The notes: generated from the sequence alone by a model not told the origin. Shown: positions 1 to 8,489, counted from the first letter of the stretch. The stretch is DNA of 44,851 nt from Spirochaetales bacterium (GCA_016936555.1 JAFGXR010000056.1:1-44851); one strand, 5' to 3'. Numbers and translations: made by a program.

Positions 1-452
1 AGTAGGAGAAGAGCTTCCTTCATTGCTTCGTCAAATGTTTTGTAGAGGTGAAGAGGGAAGTCCCTGCTGTAGAGCCTTTTACCCAGTTCGAAAGACCATC
101 GTATAAAAGGGGGACCGTTAAAGCCCATCAGGCCGAGCAGGCAGCCCCTTTTCTTCTCTTCCAGAAGGTGTCTTGTAAAGATCATTCTGTTGTTTTTGGA
201 GACTTTCCCCTGCAGCTGCGAATAGTCCTTCAGTTCGATATGTATTCTGTCATAGAGTCCGATCTCCTGAAGAAACTCTTTCCGCTTTACGAGAAACAGG
301 GAGAGGCCTTCGCCGCTGCTGTCTCCAACAGGCAGAGATAGCAGAATATTTTCCCCGGCCAGTCTGAACGAAACGGAGTACTGCTCTGTTAATTTTATAT
401 TTTCCCACAGAGGAAATATTTTTATTCCGTCCAGAAAGTCCTCCTCTTTCAT
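1..452 (-). CDS. Hypothetical protein, 5' part only (runs off the left edge)
   Basis: An open minus-strand frame reads from an ATG at 452 to the window edge without a stop, giving about 150 residues beginning MKEEDFLDGIKIFPLWENIK. No signal peptide or membrane segment is visible; the fragment is a soluble mix of short strands and helices. The last stretch, roughly WSFELGKRLYSRDFPLHLYK followed by TFDEAMKEA, ends like a small alpha/beta domain of STAS-like size, but I do not recognise the family. There is no clear Shine-Dalgarno sequence before the ATG. The gene is divergent from the dehydrogenase operon, with about 210 bp between the starts. What lies downstream is unseen, so it could be the N-terminus of a larger signalling protein. 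The call as a gene rests on the long open frame and natural-looking composition. Confidence 0.6.
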   Translation of the reverse strand, partial: MKEEDFLDGIKIFPLWENIKLTEQYSVSFRLAGENILLSLPVGDSSGEGLSLFLVKRKEFLQEIGLYDRIHIELKDYSQLQGKVSKNNRMIFTRHLLEEKKRGCLLGLMGFNGPPFIRWSFELGKRLYSRDFPLHLYKTFDEAMKEALLL

Positions 453-567
453 TAATTATCTGATAAATAGATCTGAAATCAAGAATGTATCGGAAGGATT
501 TGAAATTTGTAGGAAAGATATAAAAAAGTTAAAAGAAAGAATATAGAAAGAATAAGGAAAAAGTATA

Positions 568-612
568 TTGACTAAACCTCTTATGCGAAAGATAATAAAA
601 ACCATAACGAAA
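568..612 (+). promoter_or_regulatory. Promoter of the dehydrogenase operon with a bipartite CGAAA operator
   Basis: The AT-rich gap 453-664 holds a sigma70-type promoter: TTGACT (568-573), 17-bp spacer, GATAAT (591-596). A CGAAA box abuts the -10 (586-590) and a second lies 22 bp downstream (608-612) in the early transcribed region. The same layout, with the same 22-bp box spacing, occurs before the sorE-like gene at 11154-11197. The boxes read TTTCG on the other strand, which resembles tandem-repeat operators of DeoR-family sugar regulators; that assignment is inference. Predicted transcript start is near 603, leaving about 60 nt of leader before the GTG start. Confidence 0.7.
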
Positions 613-664
613 TGTATAGATAAGCTGTTAATAAGTGAAAATTACCGATATATAGGAGATCATT

Positions 665-2050
665 GTGGCGGAAAAAGTTTTAATGCCCAAACAGGGGAAC
701 TCTGTTGAGTCCTGCATTATTGTTTCATGGCTCAAAAAAGAAGGCGATGCCGTCGCTGTAGGTGATATACTCTGCGAAGTGGAAACCGATAAGGCGACCA
801 TTGAAGTGGAATCAGGATTCGAAGGCACTCTGCTTAAGATTTTTTATGAAGAAGACGCCGATGTTCCGGTGCACGAATTGATTGCGCTTATCGGGCAGCC
901 CGGAGAGGACATAAGCGGTTATGCTGCCGGCGGAGAAGGCCATACTTCTGATGGAAGTGCTCCTGCAGCTCCCGAAGAGAGAATAGCTTCTGCCCCTGTT
1001 GTCTCGCAACCTGCTGTTCAGACACCTGCCGCTCAGCCTTCTGAAGCCGTGGAAGGAAAAAGAGCCGGTTCTCCCAGAGCCATGAATCTGGCCGCCGCCA
1101 AAGGCATTGATATCCGCACTGTTGCCGGTACCGGACCGGATGGACGTGTTATTGAAAGAGATATCCTGACTCTGACAAAAGATTATCCCTCACTCTCTCC
1201 CGCGGCCATTGAAGAGCTTTTGAAATCCGGAAAACCCCTTCCCGTTAAAGGCAGCGGAATCGGAGGACGTGTTCTTCTTACCGATGTTCAGAACCGCGAC
1301 GCGGCCCTTCGGCCTTCCGCCGCAACGGTTCCCGGAGCGATGGCTGCCTTCCCCGGTCCTGTCGAAGATATCAAAGTGCGGGGTATCCGCAAGATTACGG
1401 CGGAAAGAATGTTCGATTCCCTTGCAACAACAGCTCAGCTCACCCTCAATTCTTCTGCCGATGCCACTGCTATTCTGTCACTCAGAAAAAAATTCAAAAA
1501 CAGTGATGAGTCTCTGGGACTTCAGAAAATCACTATCAACGATATGATTCTCTTCGCCGTGGCAAAAACTCTTCCCAAATATCCCGAACTGAATGAGCAT
1601 TTTCTCGGCGATACGATCCGCCGTTTTGAGAAGGTGCATCTCGGATGTGCCGTCAACACGGAGAAAGGTCTTCTCGTGCCCGTAATCAAGGATGCCGGGG
1701 CCTATTCTCTCAAGGGTATTTCGGAAAAAGGCAAGGAGCTGTTCGGAGCCGCCCATGACGGGAAATCCAATCCCGACGATCTGCAGGGCGGAACATTTAC
1801 AGTCACCAATCTCGGGTCCATGGGGATCGAGAGTTTCACACCGGTTCTCAACAAACCGGAAGTGGGAATCCTCGGCGTCTGTTCGGTCAACCTCAAACCC
1901 GTAGATAGAGACGGAGAAGTGAAGTTCGTTCCCTATATGGGGCTGTCCCTCACAATCGACCATCAGGCTGTGGACGGCGCTCCCGGAGCGGCCTTTCTGC
2001 AGGAACTCGTTAAAGCGATAGAAAATATCGATCTGCTCACAGCAGTGTAA
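665..2050 (+). CDS. pdhC: 2-oxoacid dehydrogenase E2, dihydrolipoyl acyltransferase
   Basis: The 461-residue core subunit of a pyruvate-type dehydrogenase complex moves the acyl group from E1 to CoA on a swinging lipoyl arm. Residues 1-80 are a lipoyl domain with the lipoylated lysine in ETDKATIE (K43). An Ala/Pro-rich linker follows (about 95-130), then a peripheral subunit-binding domain (about 136-168) and a second similar motif (about 178-209). The catalytic domain fills the rest and ends with DHQAVDG (H433, D437), the acyltransferase active-site motif. Translation starts at GTG, set by AGGAG a few bases upstream. It is the first gene of the operon and is followed after 10 bp by E3. Pyruvate is the default substrate; an acetoin- or branched-chain-type substrate cannot be excluded from sequence alone. 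Confidence 0.9.
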   Translation: MAEKVLMPKQGNSVESCIIVSWLKKEGDAVAVGDILCEVETDKATIEVESGFEGTLLKIFYEEDADVPVHELIALIGQPGEDISGYAAGGEGHTSDGSAPAAPEERIASAPVVSQPAVQTPAAQPSEAVEGKRAGSPRAMNLAAAKGIDIRTVAGTGPDGRVIERDILTLTKDYPSLSPAAIEELLKSGKPLPVKGSGIGGRVLLTDVQNRDAALRPSAATVPGAMAAFPGPVEDIKVRGIRKITAERMFDSLATTAQLTLNSSADATAILSLRKKFKNSDESLGLQKITINDMILFAVAKTLPKYPELNEHFLGDTIRRFEKVHLGCAVNTEKGLLVPVIKDAGAYSLKGISEKGKELFGAAHDGKSNPDDLQGGTFTVTNLGSMGIESFTPVLNKPEVGILGVCSVNLKPVDRDGEVKFVPYMGLSLTIDHQAVDGAPGAAFLQELVKAIENIDLLTAV

Positions 2051-2060
2051 GGGGAGATAC

Positions 2061-3389
2061 ATGTACGATATTATTATAATCGGTTCCGGACCCGGCGGGT
2101 ATCTCGCCGCCGAGAGAGCGGGGGCCAGAGGGAAGAAAGTCCTTATCATTGAAAAGGAACACCTCGGCGGTGTCTGTCTCAACAGGGGCTGTATTCCTAC
2201 AAAGAGTCTTCTGAACTCTTCAAAACTCTACAGGAAAGCTCTTCACAGCGAGCAGTTCGGTGTACACGCCGAAAAGGTAACTTTCAATATGGAAGAAGCC
2301 ATGGCCTGGAAGCGTGAAGTGGTTCTGCACAACCGCAATGGCGTGGCGTTCCTTATGAAACACAACAAAGTGGACGTCATCGAGGGCGAAGCCTTCTTCA
2401 AGGGTGGTAGGACAGTTCTTGTCGACGGTAAGGAATATGAAGGGGAGACCATTATTCTCGCTACAGGTTCCCGCCCCTTTATCCCCCCCATACCGGGAGC
2501 CGACAGTCCCTATGTCAAAACAAGCCGTGAAGTTCTCGAACTTAAAGAGCTTCCCGGTTCCGTGGCGATTATCGGCGGCGGCGTCATAGGCCTGGAATTC
2601 GCTTCCTTTTTCTCCAATCTGGGAATCAGAACGGATATCATCGAGATGATGGATGAGATCGTTCCCTTCATGGATAAAGACCTTGCGAAAATCATGCGCC
2701 GGGAAATGAAAGATGTCAGTTTCAATCTCTCCTGTAAAGTAGAAAGGATAGACGGTAAAAAAGTCTGCTTTACTGATAAAAAGGGGAAAGAGAACTGTAT
2801 CGAAGCCGATCTTATCCTCATGTCCGTAGGGCGCCGCCCCAATATAGAGAATTTTGAAGGAGCCGGTCTGGATATCGAAAGAGGCCGTGTCAAAGTGGAT
2901 GATAAAATGCGGACCAATCTTCCCGGAGTTTACGCCATCGGCGACGTTACGGGAGAATCTCTTCTGGCCCATTCGGCTTACCGCATGGGCGAAGTGGCTG
3001 TAAACAACATCTGCGGCGGCGACGACCATATGCGCTATAAAGCCGTTCCCTGGGCGGTTTACAGCCATCCCGAAGCGGCAGGCGTCGGCCTGACGGAGAG
3101 CGAAGCGAAAGAAAAGGGCTATAACGTTAAAGCCGCATCCATGCAGATGCGCGGAAACGGGCGGTTCTTTGCGGAGAACGGAAAAGCTTCCGGTGTCTGC
3201 AAAGTCGTGGCCGATGCCGATACGGACGTGATTCTCGGGGTCCACATGCTCGGCGGCATGTGCAGCGAGATCATTGCGGCCGGTTCAACCATGATAGAGG
3301 CTGAACTGAGAGTCAGCGAAGTTAAAGAAATCATTTTCCCCCATCCCTCGGTATCGGAAATTATCAAAGATACCCTCTGGGCGTTGTAA
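2061..3389 (+). CDS. lpdA: Dihydrolipoyl dehydrogenase (E3)
   Basis: This FAD flavoprotein of 442 residues reoxidises the lipoyl arm of E2 with NAD+. The N-terminal dinucleotide-binding motif is GSGPGG (8-13). The redox-active disulfide is in CLNRGC (C39, C44), a second Rossmann motif GGGVIGLE lies near residue 175, and AIGDV marks the FAD-binding segment near 290. The C-terminal HPSVSE (H428, E433) supplies the catalytic His-Glu pair. Length is slightly below the usual 460-475 residues, with no obvious domain missing. It lies 10 bp after E2 with its own GGGGAG ribosome-binding site. The genomic link to E1 and E2 indicates that it serves this complex. Confidence 0.93.
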   Translation: MYDIIIIGSGPGGYLAAERAGARGKKVLIIEKEHLGGVCLNRGCIPTKSLLNSSKLYRKALHSEQFGVHAEKVTFNMEEAMAWKREVVLHNRNGVAFLMKHNKVDVIEGEAFFKGGRTVLVDGKEYEGETIILATGSRPFIPPIPGADSPYVKTSREVLELKELPGSVAIIGGGVIGLEFASFFSNLGIRTDIIEMMDEIVPFMDKDLAKIMRREMKDVSFNLSCKVERIDGKKVCFTDKKGKENCIEADLILMSVGRRPNIENFEGAGLDIERGRVKVDDKMRTNLPGVYAIGDVTGESLLAHSAYRMGEVAVNNICGGDDHMRYKAVPWAVYSHPEAAGVGLTESEAKEKGYNVKAASMQMRGNGRFFAENGKASGVCKVVADADTDVILGVHMLGGMCSEIIAAGSTMIEAELRVSEVKEIIFPHPSVSEIIKDTLWAL

Positions 3390-3404
3390 TAAAGGAGTTT
3401 GAGA

Positions 3405-5864
3405 ATGCCAAGATCACAAGTAGTCGATCCCATCGAAGTAAGAAAATCAGATGTCATAAAAATCAAGGATATCCCGGTCAATCAGTACAAACCGGACATA
3501 AAGAAAGAGCTGAAGAAATACGGGAAAGAGGGGCTGAAGAATATCTATTACGATATGCTCATGGTCCGCGAGTTCGAGATGATGCTCAACTCCATCAAAA
3601 CAGAGGGGTCCTATAACGGATTGACCTATAACCACAAGGGGCCCGCCCATCTTTCGGCCGGTCAGGAATCGGCTTCGGTGGGGCAGAGCTATCACCTCAC
3701 CGCCGATGACTTTATCTTCGGTTCCCACAGATCACACGGGGAAATCCTCTCCAAGTCCTTTTCCGCTGTCAGACAGATGGATGACAAAGATCTGACCGGT
3801 ATCATGGAAAACTTTTTCGGCGGAGACTGCCTCCGGGTCGTCGAGAAAGGCTACAAAAACGGCGATACAAAAGACCTGGCTGAAAACTTTGTTCTCTATG
3901 GTGCGCTTGCGGAAATCTTCGCCCGCGCCACGGGATTCAACAAGGGTCTCGGCGGTTCCATGCATACTTTCTTTTCTCCTTTCGGAAGCATGCCCAATAA
4001 CGCCATAGTAGGGGGAAGCGCCGATATCAGTATGGGTGCCGCACTCTACAAAAGAGTGAACAGAAAGCCCGGTATCGTTATCGGAAACATCGGCGATGCG
4101 TCTCTGGGCTGCGGTCCCGTCTGGGAAGCTCTTTCCATGGGCTCCATGGATCAGTACTCCACTCTCTGGGACAAATCTCTGGGAGGCAATCCCCCCTGGA
4201 TGCTCAACATCTTCAATAACTTCTACGGAATGGGCGGGCAGACGTCCGGTGAGACAATGGGCTACGGACTGGCCGCCAGAGTGGGCGCCGGGGTCAATCC
4301 CGACAATATGCACACCGAAAGGGTGGACGGTTTCAATCCCCTCGCCGTGGCCGACGCCATGGAGAGAAAGAAAAAGCTTCTCCTCGAAGGAAAAGGGCCC
4401 GTCTTTATGGAAACCATCACCTACAGGCTATCGGGCCACTCTCCCTCCGACGCCTCTTCCTACAGATCGAAAGAGGAGATCGATTCCTTCAGAGAGAACG
4501 ACAGTCTTGAGGGATACGGAAGATACCTCCTTGAGAACGGCGTCATAAGCGAAAGCGAACAGGCCGAGCTCAAGTCCAGAGTGGTCGATAAAATCACCAA
4601 TACCATGTCTCTGGCCATCAACGATGAAGTTTCGCCCCACGTCAGCGCGTCCTTTATCGAATCGGTTATGTTCTCCAATGGAAATGAACCCAAACTGGAT
4701 GACAGAGAGCCTGAAGTTCTCACTCCCAAAGAGGAAAATCCCCAGGTTAAGTCAAATAAGAGAAAAAACAGATTCGCCTTTGACGAAAATGGCAAGCCCT
4801 ACCCGGCGGCCAGGACCTTCACGCTCAGGGACGGTCTGTTCGAAGCCATGATACACCGGTTCTACGAAGATCCGACCATGATCGCCTACGGAGAGGAAAA
4901 CAGGGACTGGGGCGGTGCCTTTGCGGTATACCGAGGACTCACGGAAGCTCTGCCGTACCACAGGCTTTTCAACTCGCCCATTTCCGAAGCGGCCATCGTC
5001 GGTTCCGCTGTCGGATACGCCATGAGCGGCGGAAGGGCCGTCGCCGAGCTGATGTACTGTGACTTTATGGGCCGGGCGGGTGATGAAATCTTCAACCAGA
5101 TGCCCAAATGGCAGTCCATGAGCGGCGGCGTTCTGAAGATGCCTCTTGTTCTGAGAGTTTCCGTCGGCAACAAATACGGAGCCCAGCATTCCCAGGACTG
5201 GACGGCCCTGACAGCCCATATCCCCGGTCTCAAAGTCATGTTCCCCACAACGCCCTACGATGCCAAGGGAATGCTCAACCTGGCTCTGAGAGGAACCGAC
5301 CCGGTTATCTTCTTCGAAAGCCAGAAACTCTACGGTATCGGCGAGCAGTTTGAAAAAGAGGGCGTTCCCGAAGGCTACTACGAGATTCCCGAAGGAGAGC
5401 CGGCTATCAGAAGGGAAGGGAAGGACATCACGTTCCTTACGATCGGATCGACTCTCTATACGGCCATGGAAGCGGCTGAAAAACTGAAAGCGGATCATGG
5501 GCTCGAAGCGGAAGTCATCGATATGCGCTTTATGAATCCCCTCAATTACGAGAAGATCATCGAGTCTGTAAAGAAAACAGGAAAAATCCTGCTCGCTTCC
5601 GATGCCAGCGAAAGAGGTTCCTTCCTCCACACGGCGGCCTCTCACATCAGCCGTCAGGCCTTTGATTACCTCGACGCTCCACCCGTTGTCGTCGGCGCCA
5701 TGAACTGGATTACGCCTCCCGCAGAAATGGAAGATTACTTCTTCCCCAGTGCGGACTGGCTGATCGATGCCGTTCATGAGCAGATTCTGCCTCTGCCCGG
5801 TTATGCGGCAAAGAGCAACCAGACCAACGGCGAAGTCTTACGAAGAAATAAAGAGGGAGTCTGA
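3405..5864 (+). CDS. Fused 2-oxoacid dehydrogenase E1 alpha-beta
   Basis: One 819-residue chain carries both halves of the thiamine-diphosphate-dependent E1 that are usually two proteins. The first part (about 30-430) is E1 alpha: [16 protein letters not shown], the TPP/Mg region beginning NIGDAS and ending NIFNN, and [11 protein letters not shown]. The second part (about 450-800) is E1 beta: [42 protein letters not shown] and GAQHSQDW. The TPP motif has GDA where GDG is usual, with an insertion of roughly 16 residues before the NN. The ATG at 3405 has AAGGAG seven bases upstream; an in-frame TTG at 3399 sits too close to it and was rejected. Alpha/beta fusions of this type occur in spirochaetes and some Firmicutes. 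Pyruvate is the most likely substrate but this is not proven. Confidence 0.88.
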   Translation: MPRSQVVDPIEVRKSDVIKIKDIPVNQYKPDIKKELKKYGKEGLKNIYYDMLMVREFEMMLNSIKTEGSYNGLTYNHKGPAHLSAGQESASVGQSYHLTADDFIFGSHRSHGEILSKSFSAVRQMDDKDLTGIMENFFGGDCLRVVEKGYKNGDTKDLAENFVLYGALAEIFARATGFNKGLGGSMHTFFSPFGSMPNNAIVGGSADISMGAALYKRVNRKPGIVIGNIGDASLGCGPVWEALSMGSMDQYSTLWDKSLGGNPPWMLNIFNNFYGMGGQTSGETMGYGLAARVGAGVNPDNMHTERVDGFNPLAVADAMERKKKLLLEGKGPVFMETITYRLSGHSPSDASSYRSKEEIDSFRENDSLEGYGRYLLENGVISESEQAELKSRVVDKITNTMSLAINDEVSPHVSASFIESVMFSNGNEPKLDDREPEVLTPKEENPQVKSNKRKNRFAFDENGKPYPAARTFTLRDGLFEAMIHRFYEDPTMIAYGEENRDWGGAFAVYRGLTEALPYHRLFNSPISEAAIVGSAVGYAMSGGRAVAELMYCDFMGRAGDEIFNQMPKWQSMSGGVLKMPLVLRVSVGNKYGAQHSQDWTALTAHIPGLKVMFPTTPYDAKGMLNLALRGTDPVIFFESQKLYGIGEQFEKEGVPEGYYEIPEGEPAIRREGKDITFLTIGSTLYTAMEAAEKLKADHGLEAEVIDMRFMNPLNYEKIIESVKKTGKILLASDASERGSFLHTAASHISRQAFDYLDAPPVVVGAMNWITPPAEMEDYFFPSADWLIDAVHEQILPLPGYAAKSNQTNGEVLRRNKEGV

Positions 5865-5867
5865 TTT

Positions 5868-7148
5868 ATGGGTCAAATCAATCTGACCAACCTGAAAACC
5901 AAGGCCGGTGAAACAGTCGCCGAGCCGAAAAACGATGAAGTGAACAACCACGTACACACGACCTATTCATTCAGTCCCTATACACCCGCCGGGGCGGCTT
6001 TTCATGCCTGGAAAGCCGGGCTGGGCGCTGTGGGCATTATGGACCACGACAGTATCTCAGGCGCTGAAGAAATCATTGAAGCGGCTAAAATCCTGGGTAT
6101 CGCCTCAACCTGCGGTTTCGAGGTACGTGTCAATATGTACGGAACGAAATTGGAAGGGAAGAAAATAAACAATCCCGACTCGGAAAATATCGCCTATATG
6201 GCGGTCCACGGCGTGCCGAAGAATAAATTCCCTCTCGTGGAAGCTTTTCTGGCTCCTATCTGTGTTGAACGGAACAAGAGAAACAGGAAAGAGGTGGAGC
6301 GACTCAATGAGCTCATCAGAAATTTCCCGATCGAACAGATTGATTTCGACCGCGATGTTCTGGCCATCTCCAATGCGGGAATCAAGGGAAGCATTACGGA
6401 ACGCCATATCCTCTATGCCCTGGCCGGCAAAATCCTTGATCAATTCGGAAAAGGGGAGGAAACGGTCCACTTTCTCGAAGAGACAATGAAAATCGATCTC
6501 AGCCCTAAAATCAGAGAGTTTCTTCGAGACGAATCGAATCCCCACTATCGGTACGATCTTCTGGGGGTTATGAAATCGAGCTTTCTTCCCGGGTTTTTCA
6601 TACAACCGGACCATGATGAGTGCATCAATGTGCAGCTTGTCGTGAATTTCGCCAATTCCATAGGCGCCATTCCCGCCTATGCCTACCTGGGAGATGTAAC
6701 CGAAAGCGCGACCGGCGATAAGAAAGCGGAGAAATTCGAAGACGATTATCTGGACCTTCTCTTTGATGAACTGAAAAGGATAGGCTTCCGGGCCGTAACC
6801 TATATGCCGCCCCGCAACAGGAAAGAACAGCTGAAACGGGTTCAGAAACTCTGCAGCGAATACGGATTGATGGAGATCAGCGGTGTGGATATCAACTCAT
6901 CCCGCCAGTCCTTTCACTGTCCGGAAGTTCTCGATCCCGATTTTTCCCACCTGATCGATGCGACCTGGGCTCTCATCGCCCATGAAAAACTGACCGATGG
7001 GGATCCTGATCTCAACCTGTTCAGTAAAGATAATCCCCTTGCTGGACTGTCTCTCGATGAGAGAATCTTCCGGTATGGAAAAGCCGGCCGTCTTCTCGAT
7101 CCGTCCGATCCGGTTATGACGGAAAAAATCAGAGAAATTTTGAATTGA
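5868..7148 (+). CDS. PHP-domain metal-dependent phosphoesterase-like protein
   Basis: A protein of 426 residues with an N-terminal PHP domain: HVH (H28, H30), MDHDSISG (D59, H60, D61) and GFEVRV (E85) are the first three metal-binding motifs. FIQPDHDE in the middle and GVDINSSRQSFHC near the C-terminus supply later ligands. The PHP family contains histidinol phosphatases, polymerase-associated phosphatases and 5'-3' exonucleases. This protein is longer than the free-standing phosphatases, with a helical insertion of about 120 residues between motifs. It follows E1 by 3 bp and precedes the SDR closely, so it is in the operon. Context suggests a phosphorylated carbohydrate substrate, but the actual substrate is unknown. 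Confidence 0.75.
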   Translation: MGQINLTNLKTKAGETVAEPKNDEVNNHVHTTYSFSPYTPAGAAFHAWKAGLGAVGIMDHDSISGAEEIIEAAKILGIASTCGFEVRVNMYGTKLEGKKINNPDSENIAYMAVHGVPKNKFPLVEAFLAPICVERNKRNRKEVERLNELIRNFPIEQIDFDRDVLAISNAGIKGSITERHILYALAGKILDQFGKGEETVHFLEETMKIDLSPKIREFLRDESNPHYRYDLLGVMKSSFLPGFFIQPDHDECINVQLVVNFANSIGAIPAYAYLGDVTESATGDKKAEKFEDDYLDLLFDELKRIGFRAVTYMPPRNRKEQLKRVQKLCSEYGLMEISGVDINSSRQSFHCPEVLDPDFSHLIDATWALIAHEKLTDGDPDLNLFSKDNPLAGLSLDERIFRYGKAGRLLDPSDPVMTEKIREILN

Positions 7149-7161
7149 GGAAATGAAGAAG

Positions 7162-8241
7162 ATGAATGAAATCGTAAAAACAGCTGCCCGGATAAGGGGG
7201 CTTTCCTATAATAATGGCAACTGCGGTATTGTCTCTTTCTCAGCCGATGGAAAAGGGAATACCGACTCATTGAAATTGAAAACCCCGGAGAATCCCGAAG
7301 CCGGACTGGCTGTTGCTTTTAAAAAATACACTGATGAAAAAGGGCAGCCGCCCGCTTCGGTGGATATAGAGGGAATTGGTTTCTTCTCCATCGTTTATCC
7401 GGGAACCGTTTCCCCTTCGGTTCTGAACGGAAAAGTATCCGTTGTTACCGGCGGTGCCCAGGGATTCGGAGAGGGGCTTGTCCGGGATCTCGCAGAGCAG
7501 GGGAGCCTTGTCTTTATTGCCGATATGAATCTCAGCGGTGCGCAGGTTCTGGCTGACGATCTCAACGGTAAAGCGGGGAGGACAGTCGCTTACGCCGTGG
7601 AAGTCAATGTAACCGATGAAGAGTCGGTTGAAAAGATGATGGAAACCATTGCTCTCAGTGTCGGCGGAGTCGATGTTTTTATCAGCAATGCCGGTGTTCT
7701 CAAAGCCGGGAGTGTCAAAGAGATGTCATTGAAGGATTTCAACTTCGTCACTTCCGTAGATTATACGGGCTATTTCATCTGCACCAAGTTCGTATCACAA
7801 TTGATGGCTGAGCAGAACAAATACGCGCCGGATCATCTGACCGACATCATTCAGATCAACTCCAAATCGGGACTTGAAGGCTCCAATAAAAACGGGGCCT
7901 ATGCGGGAGCCAAGTTCGGCGGAATCGGCTTGACCCAGAGTTTCGCACTCGAGCTGATTTCTGACCGGATCAAGGTCAACTCCATCTGTCCGGGGAACTT
8001 TCTGGACGGGCCGCTCTGGTCCGATCCCGACAGAGGGCTGTTCGTCCAGTATCTGAACACCGGGAAGGTTCCGGGCGCGAAGACAATTGCCGATGTCCGG
8101 GCCTTTTACGAGGCGAAAGTGCCGATGAAAAGGGGCTGTACGACTGAAGATGTCATGAAGGCCGTGAGATACATCGTCGATCAGAAATATGAGACGGGTC
8201 AGGCGGTGCCCGTTACCGGAGGCCAGCTCATGCTCAACTGA
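7162..8241 (+). CDS. Short-chain dehydrogenase, sorbitol-6-phosphate dehydrogenase-like, with N-terminal extension
   Basis: Residues from about 90 onward form a classical SDR: cofactor motif TGGAQGFG, SNAGVL, catalytic Ser in INSKSGLEG and YAGAK (YxxxK). The closest impression is of sorbitol-6-phosphate 2-dehydrogenases and of the SDR half of aldolase-dehydrogenase fusions. About 90 extra residues precede the SDR. Their end (IEGIGFFSI) resembles the last strand of class II aldolase domains (GLGLF type), so the extension may be a remnant of a fused aldolase; this is inference. The ATG at 7162 has GAGGA ten bases upstream, whereas the in-frame ATG at 7153 lies only one base after it; either is possible. 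It is the last gene of the operon. A matching promoter element before the sorE-like gene at 11232 supports a role in polyol phosphate metabolism. Confidence 0.75.
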   Translation: MNEIVKTAARIRGLSYNNGNCGIVSFSADGKGNTDSLKLKTPENPEAGLAVAFKKYTDEKGQPPASVDIEGIGFFSIVYPGTVSPSVLNGKVSVVTGGAQGFGEGLVRDLAEQGSLVFIADMNLSGAQVLADDLNGKAGRTVAYAVEVNVTDEESVEKMMETIALSVGGVDVFISNAGVLKAGSVKEMSLKDFNFVTSVDYTGYFICTKFVSQLMAEQNKYAPDHLTDIIQINSKSGLEGSNKNGAYAGAKFGGIGLTQSFALELISDRIKVNSICPGNFLDGPLWSDPDRGLFVQYLNTGKVPGAKTIADVRAFYEAKVPMKRGCTTEDVMKAVRYIVDQKYETGQAVPVTGGQLMLN

Positions 8242-8339
8242 TTTTTATGGGGGCGCTAGCTGCGTTACTGAAAGACTCGTGTATAGAAATACACTTCGGC
8301 TTTCGGTGCCTTGCTAACACCTCCTCTAAAAATCAGTTG
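8235..8339. repeat. Long imperfect palindrome, terminator or REP/MITE-like element
   Basis: A perfect 13-bp inverted repeat, CAACTGATTTTTA (8235-8247) and TAAAAATCAGTTG (8327-8339), encloses a further imperfect stem. GCTAGC near 8255-8260 faces GCTAA near 8313-8317, GAAAG (8270-8274) faces CTTTC (8300-8304), and GTGTAT (8279-8284) faces ATACAC (8289-8294) around an AGAA loop. The whole 105-nt unit folds on itself and overlaps the stop codon of the SDR gene. It may end the upstream operon transcript. Its size and clean ends also fit a non-autonomous repeat. Confidence 0.65.
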
Positions 8340-8390
8340 CATTGGCATAAAGGGGAAGGCGCTGCGCTGTTCCCCTGATGGGGTGAAGTG

Positions 8391-8419
8391 TTGACAGGTT
8401 TCGGGGTTTGAGTTAATAG
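8391..8419 (+). promoter_or_regulatory. Predicted promoter of the trp leader-trpS transcript
   Basis: A perfect -35 TTGACA (8391-8396) is followed after 17 bp by TAATAG (8414-8419), a weak -10. The predicted start of transcription is at about 8426-8427, essentially on the ATG of the leader peptide. No Shine-Dalgarno sequence lies between, so the leader would be translated from a leaderless mRNA. Confidence 0.5.
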
Positions 8420-8426
8420 TTTATTC

Positions 8427-8489
8427 ATGAACAGGATTTCATTTGTAAAATTGAATAGTTTCATTCTCTGGTGGTGGCTGAACAGATAG
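8427..8489 (+). CDS. trpL: Tryptophan leader peptide of the trpS attenuator
   Basis: A 20-codon reading frame runs ATG to TAG and contains three consecutive TGG codons at positions 15-17 (8469-8477), giving the peptide ending ILWWWLNR. Three adjacent Trp codons in a tiny ORF just before a tryptophanyl-tRNA synthetase gene are the hallmark of ribosome-mediated attenuation. The stop codon lies inside the second RNA segment of the attenuator, so a ribosome finishing the peptide masks that segment. The ATG coincides with the predicted transcription start and has no ribosome-binding site, as in leaderless trp leaders of alpha-proteobacteria. Confidence 0.85.
   Translation: MNRISFVKLNSFILWWWLNR

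Noticed and set aside
48-341. Plus-strand ORF of 97 codons at the left end
   Set aside because: The opposite strand has a longer open frame through the same region to the window edge with a credible N-terminus; no ribosome-binding site or family match on the plus strand.
2220-3245. 341-codon minus-strand ORF inside the E3 gene
   Set aside because: It mirrors lpdA, whose motifs are unambiguous. The translation is low in recognisable structure and depends on biased third positions of the real gene.
4752-5777. 341-codon minus-strand ORF inside the fused E1 gene
   Set aside because: Antisense shadow of a well-supported gene; no start signal or family resemblance.
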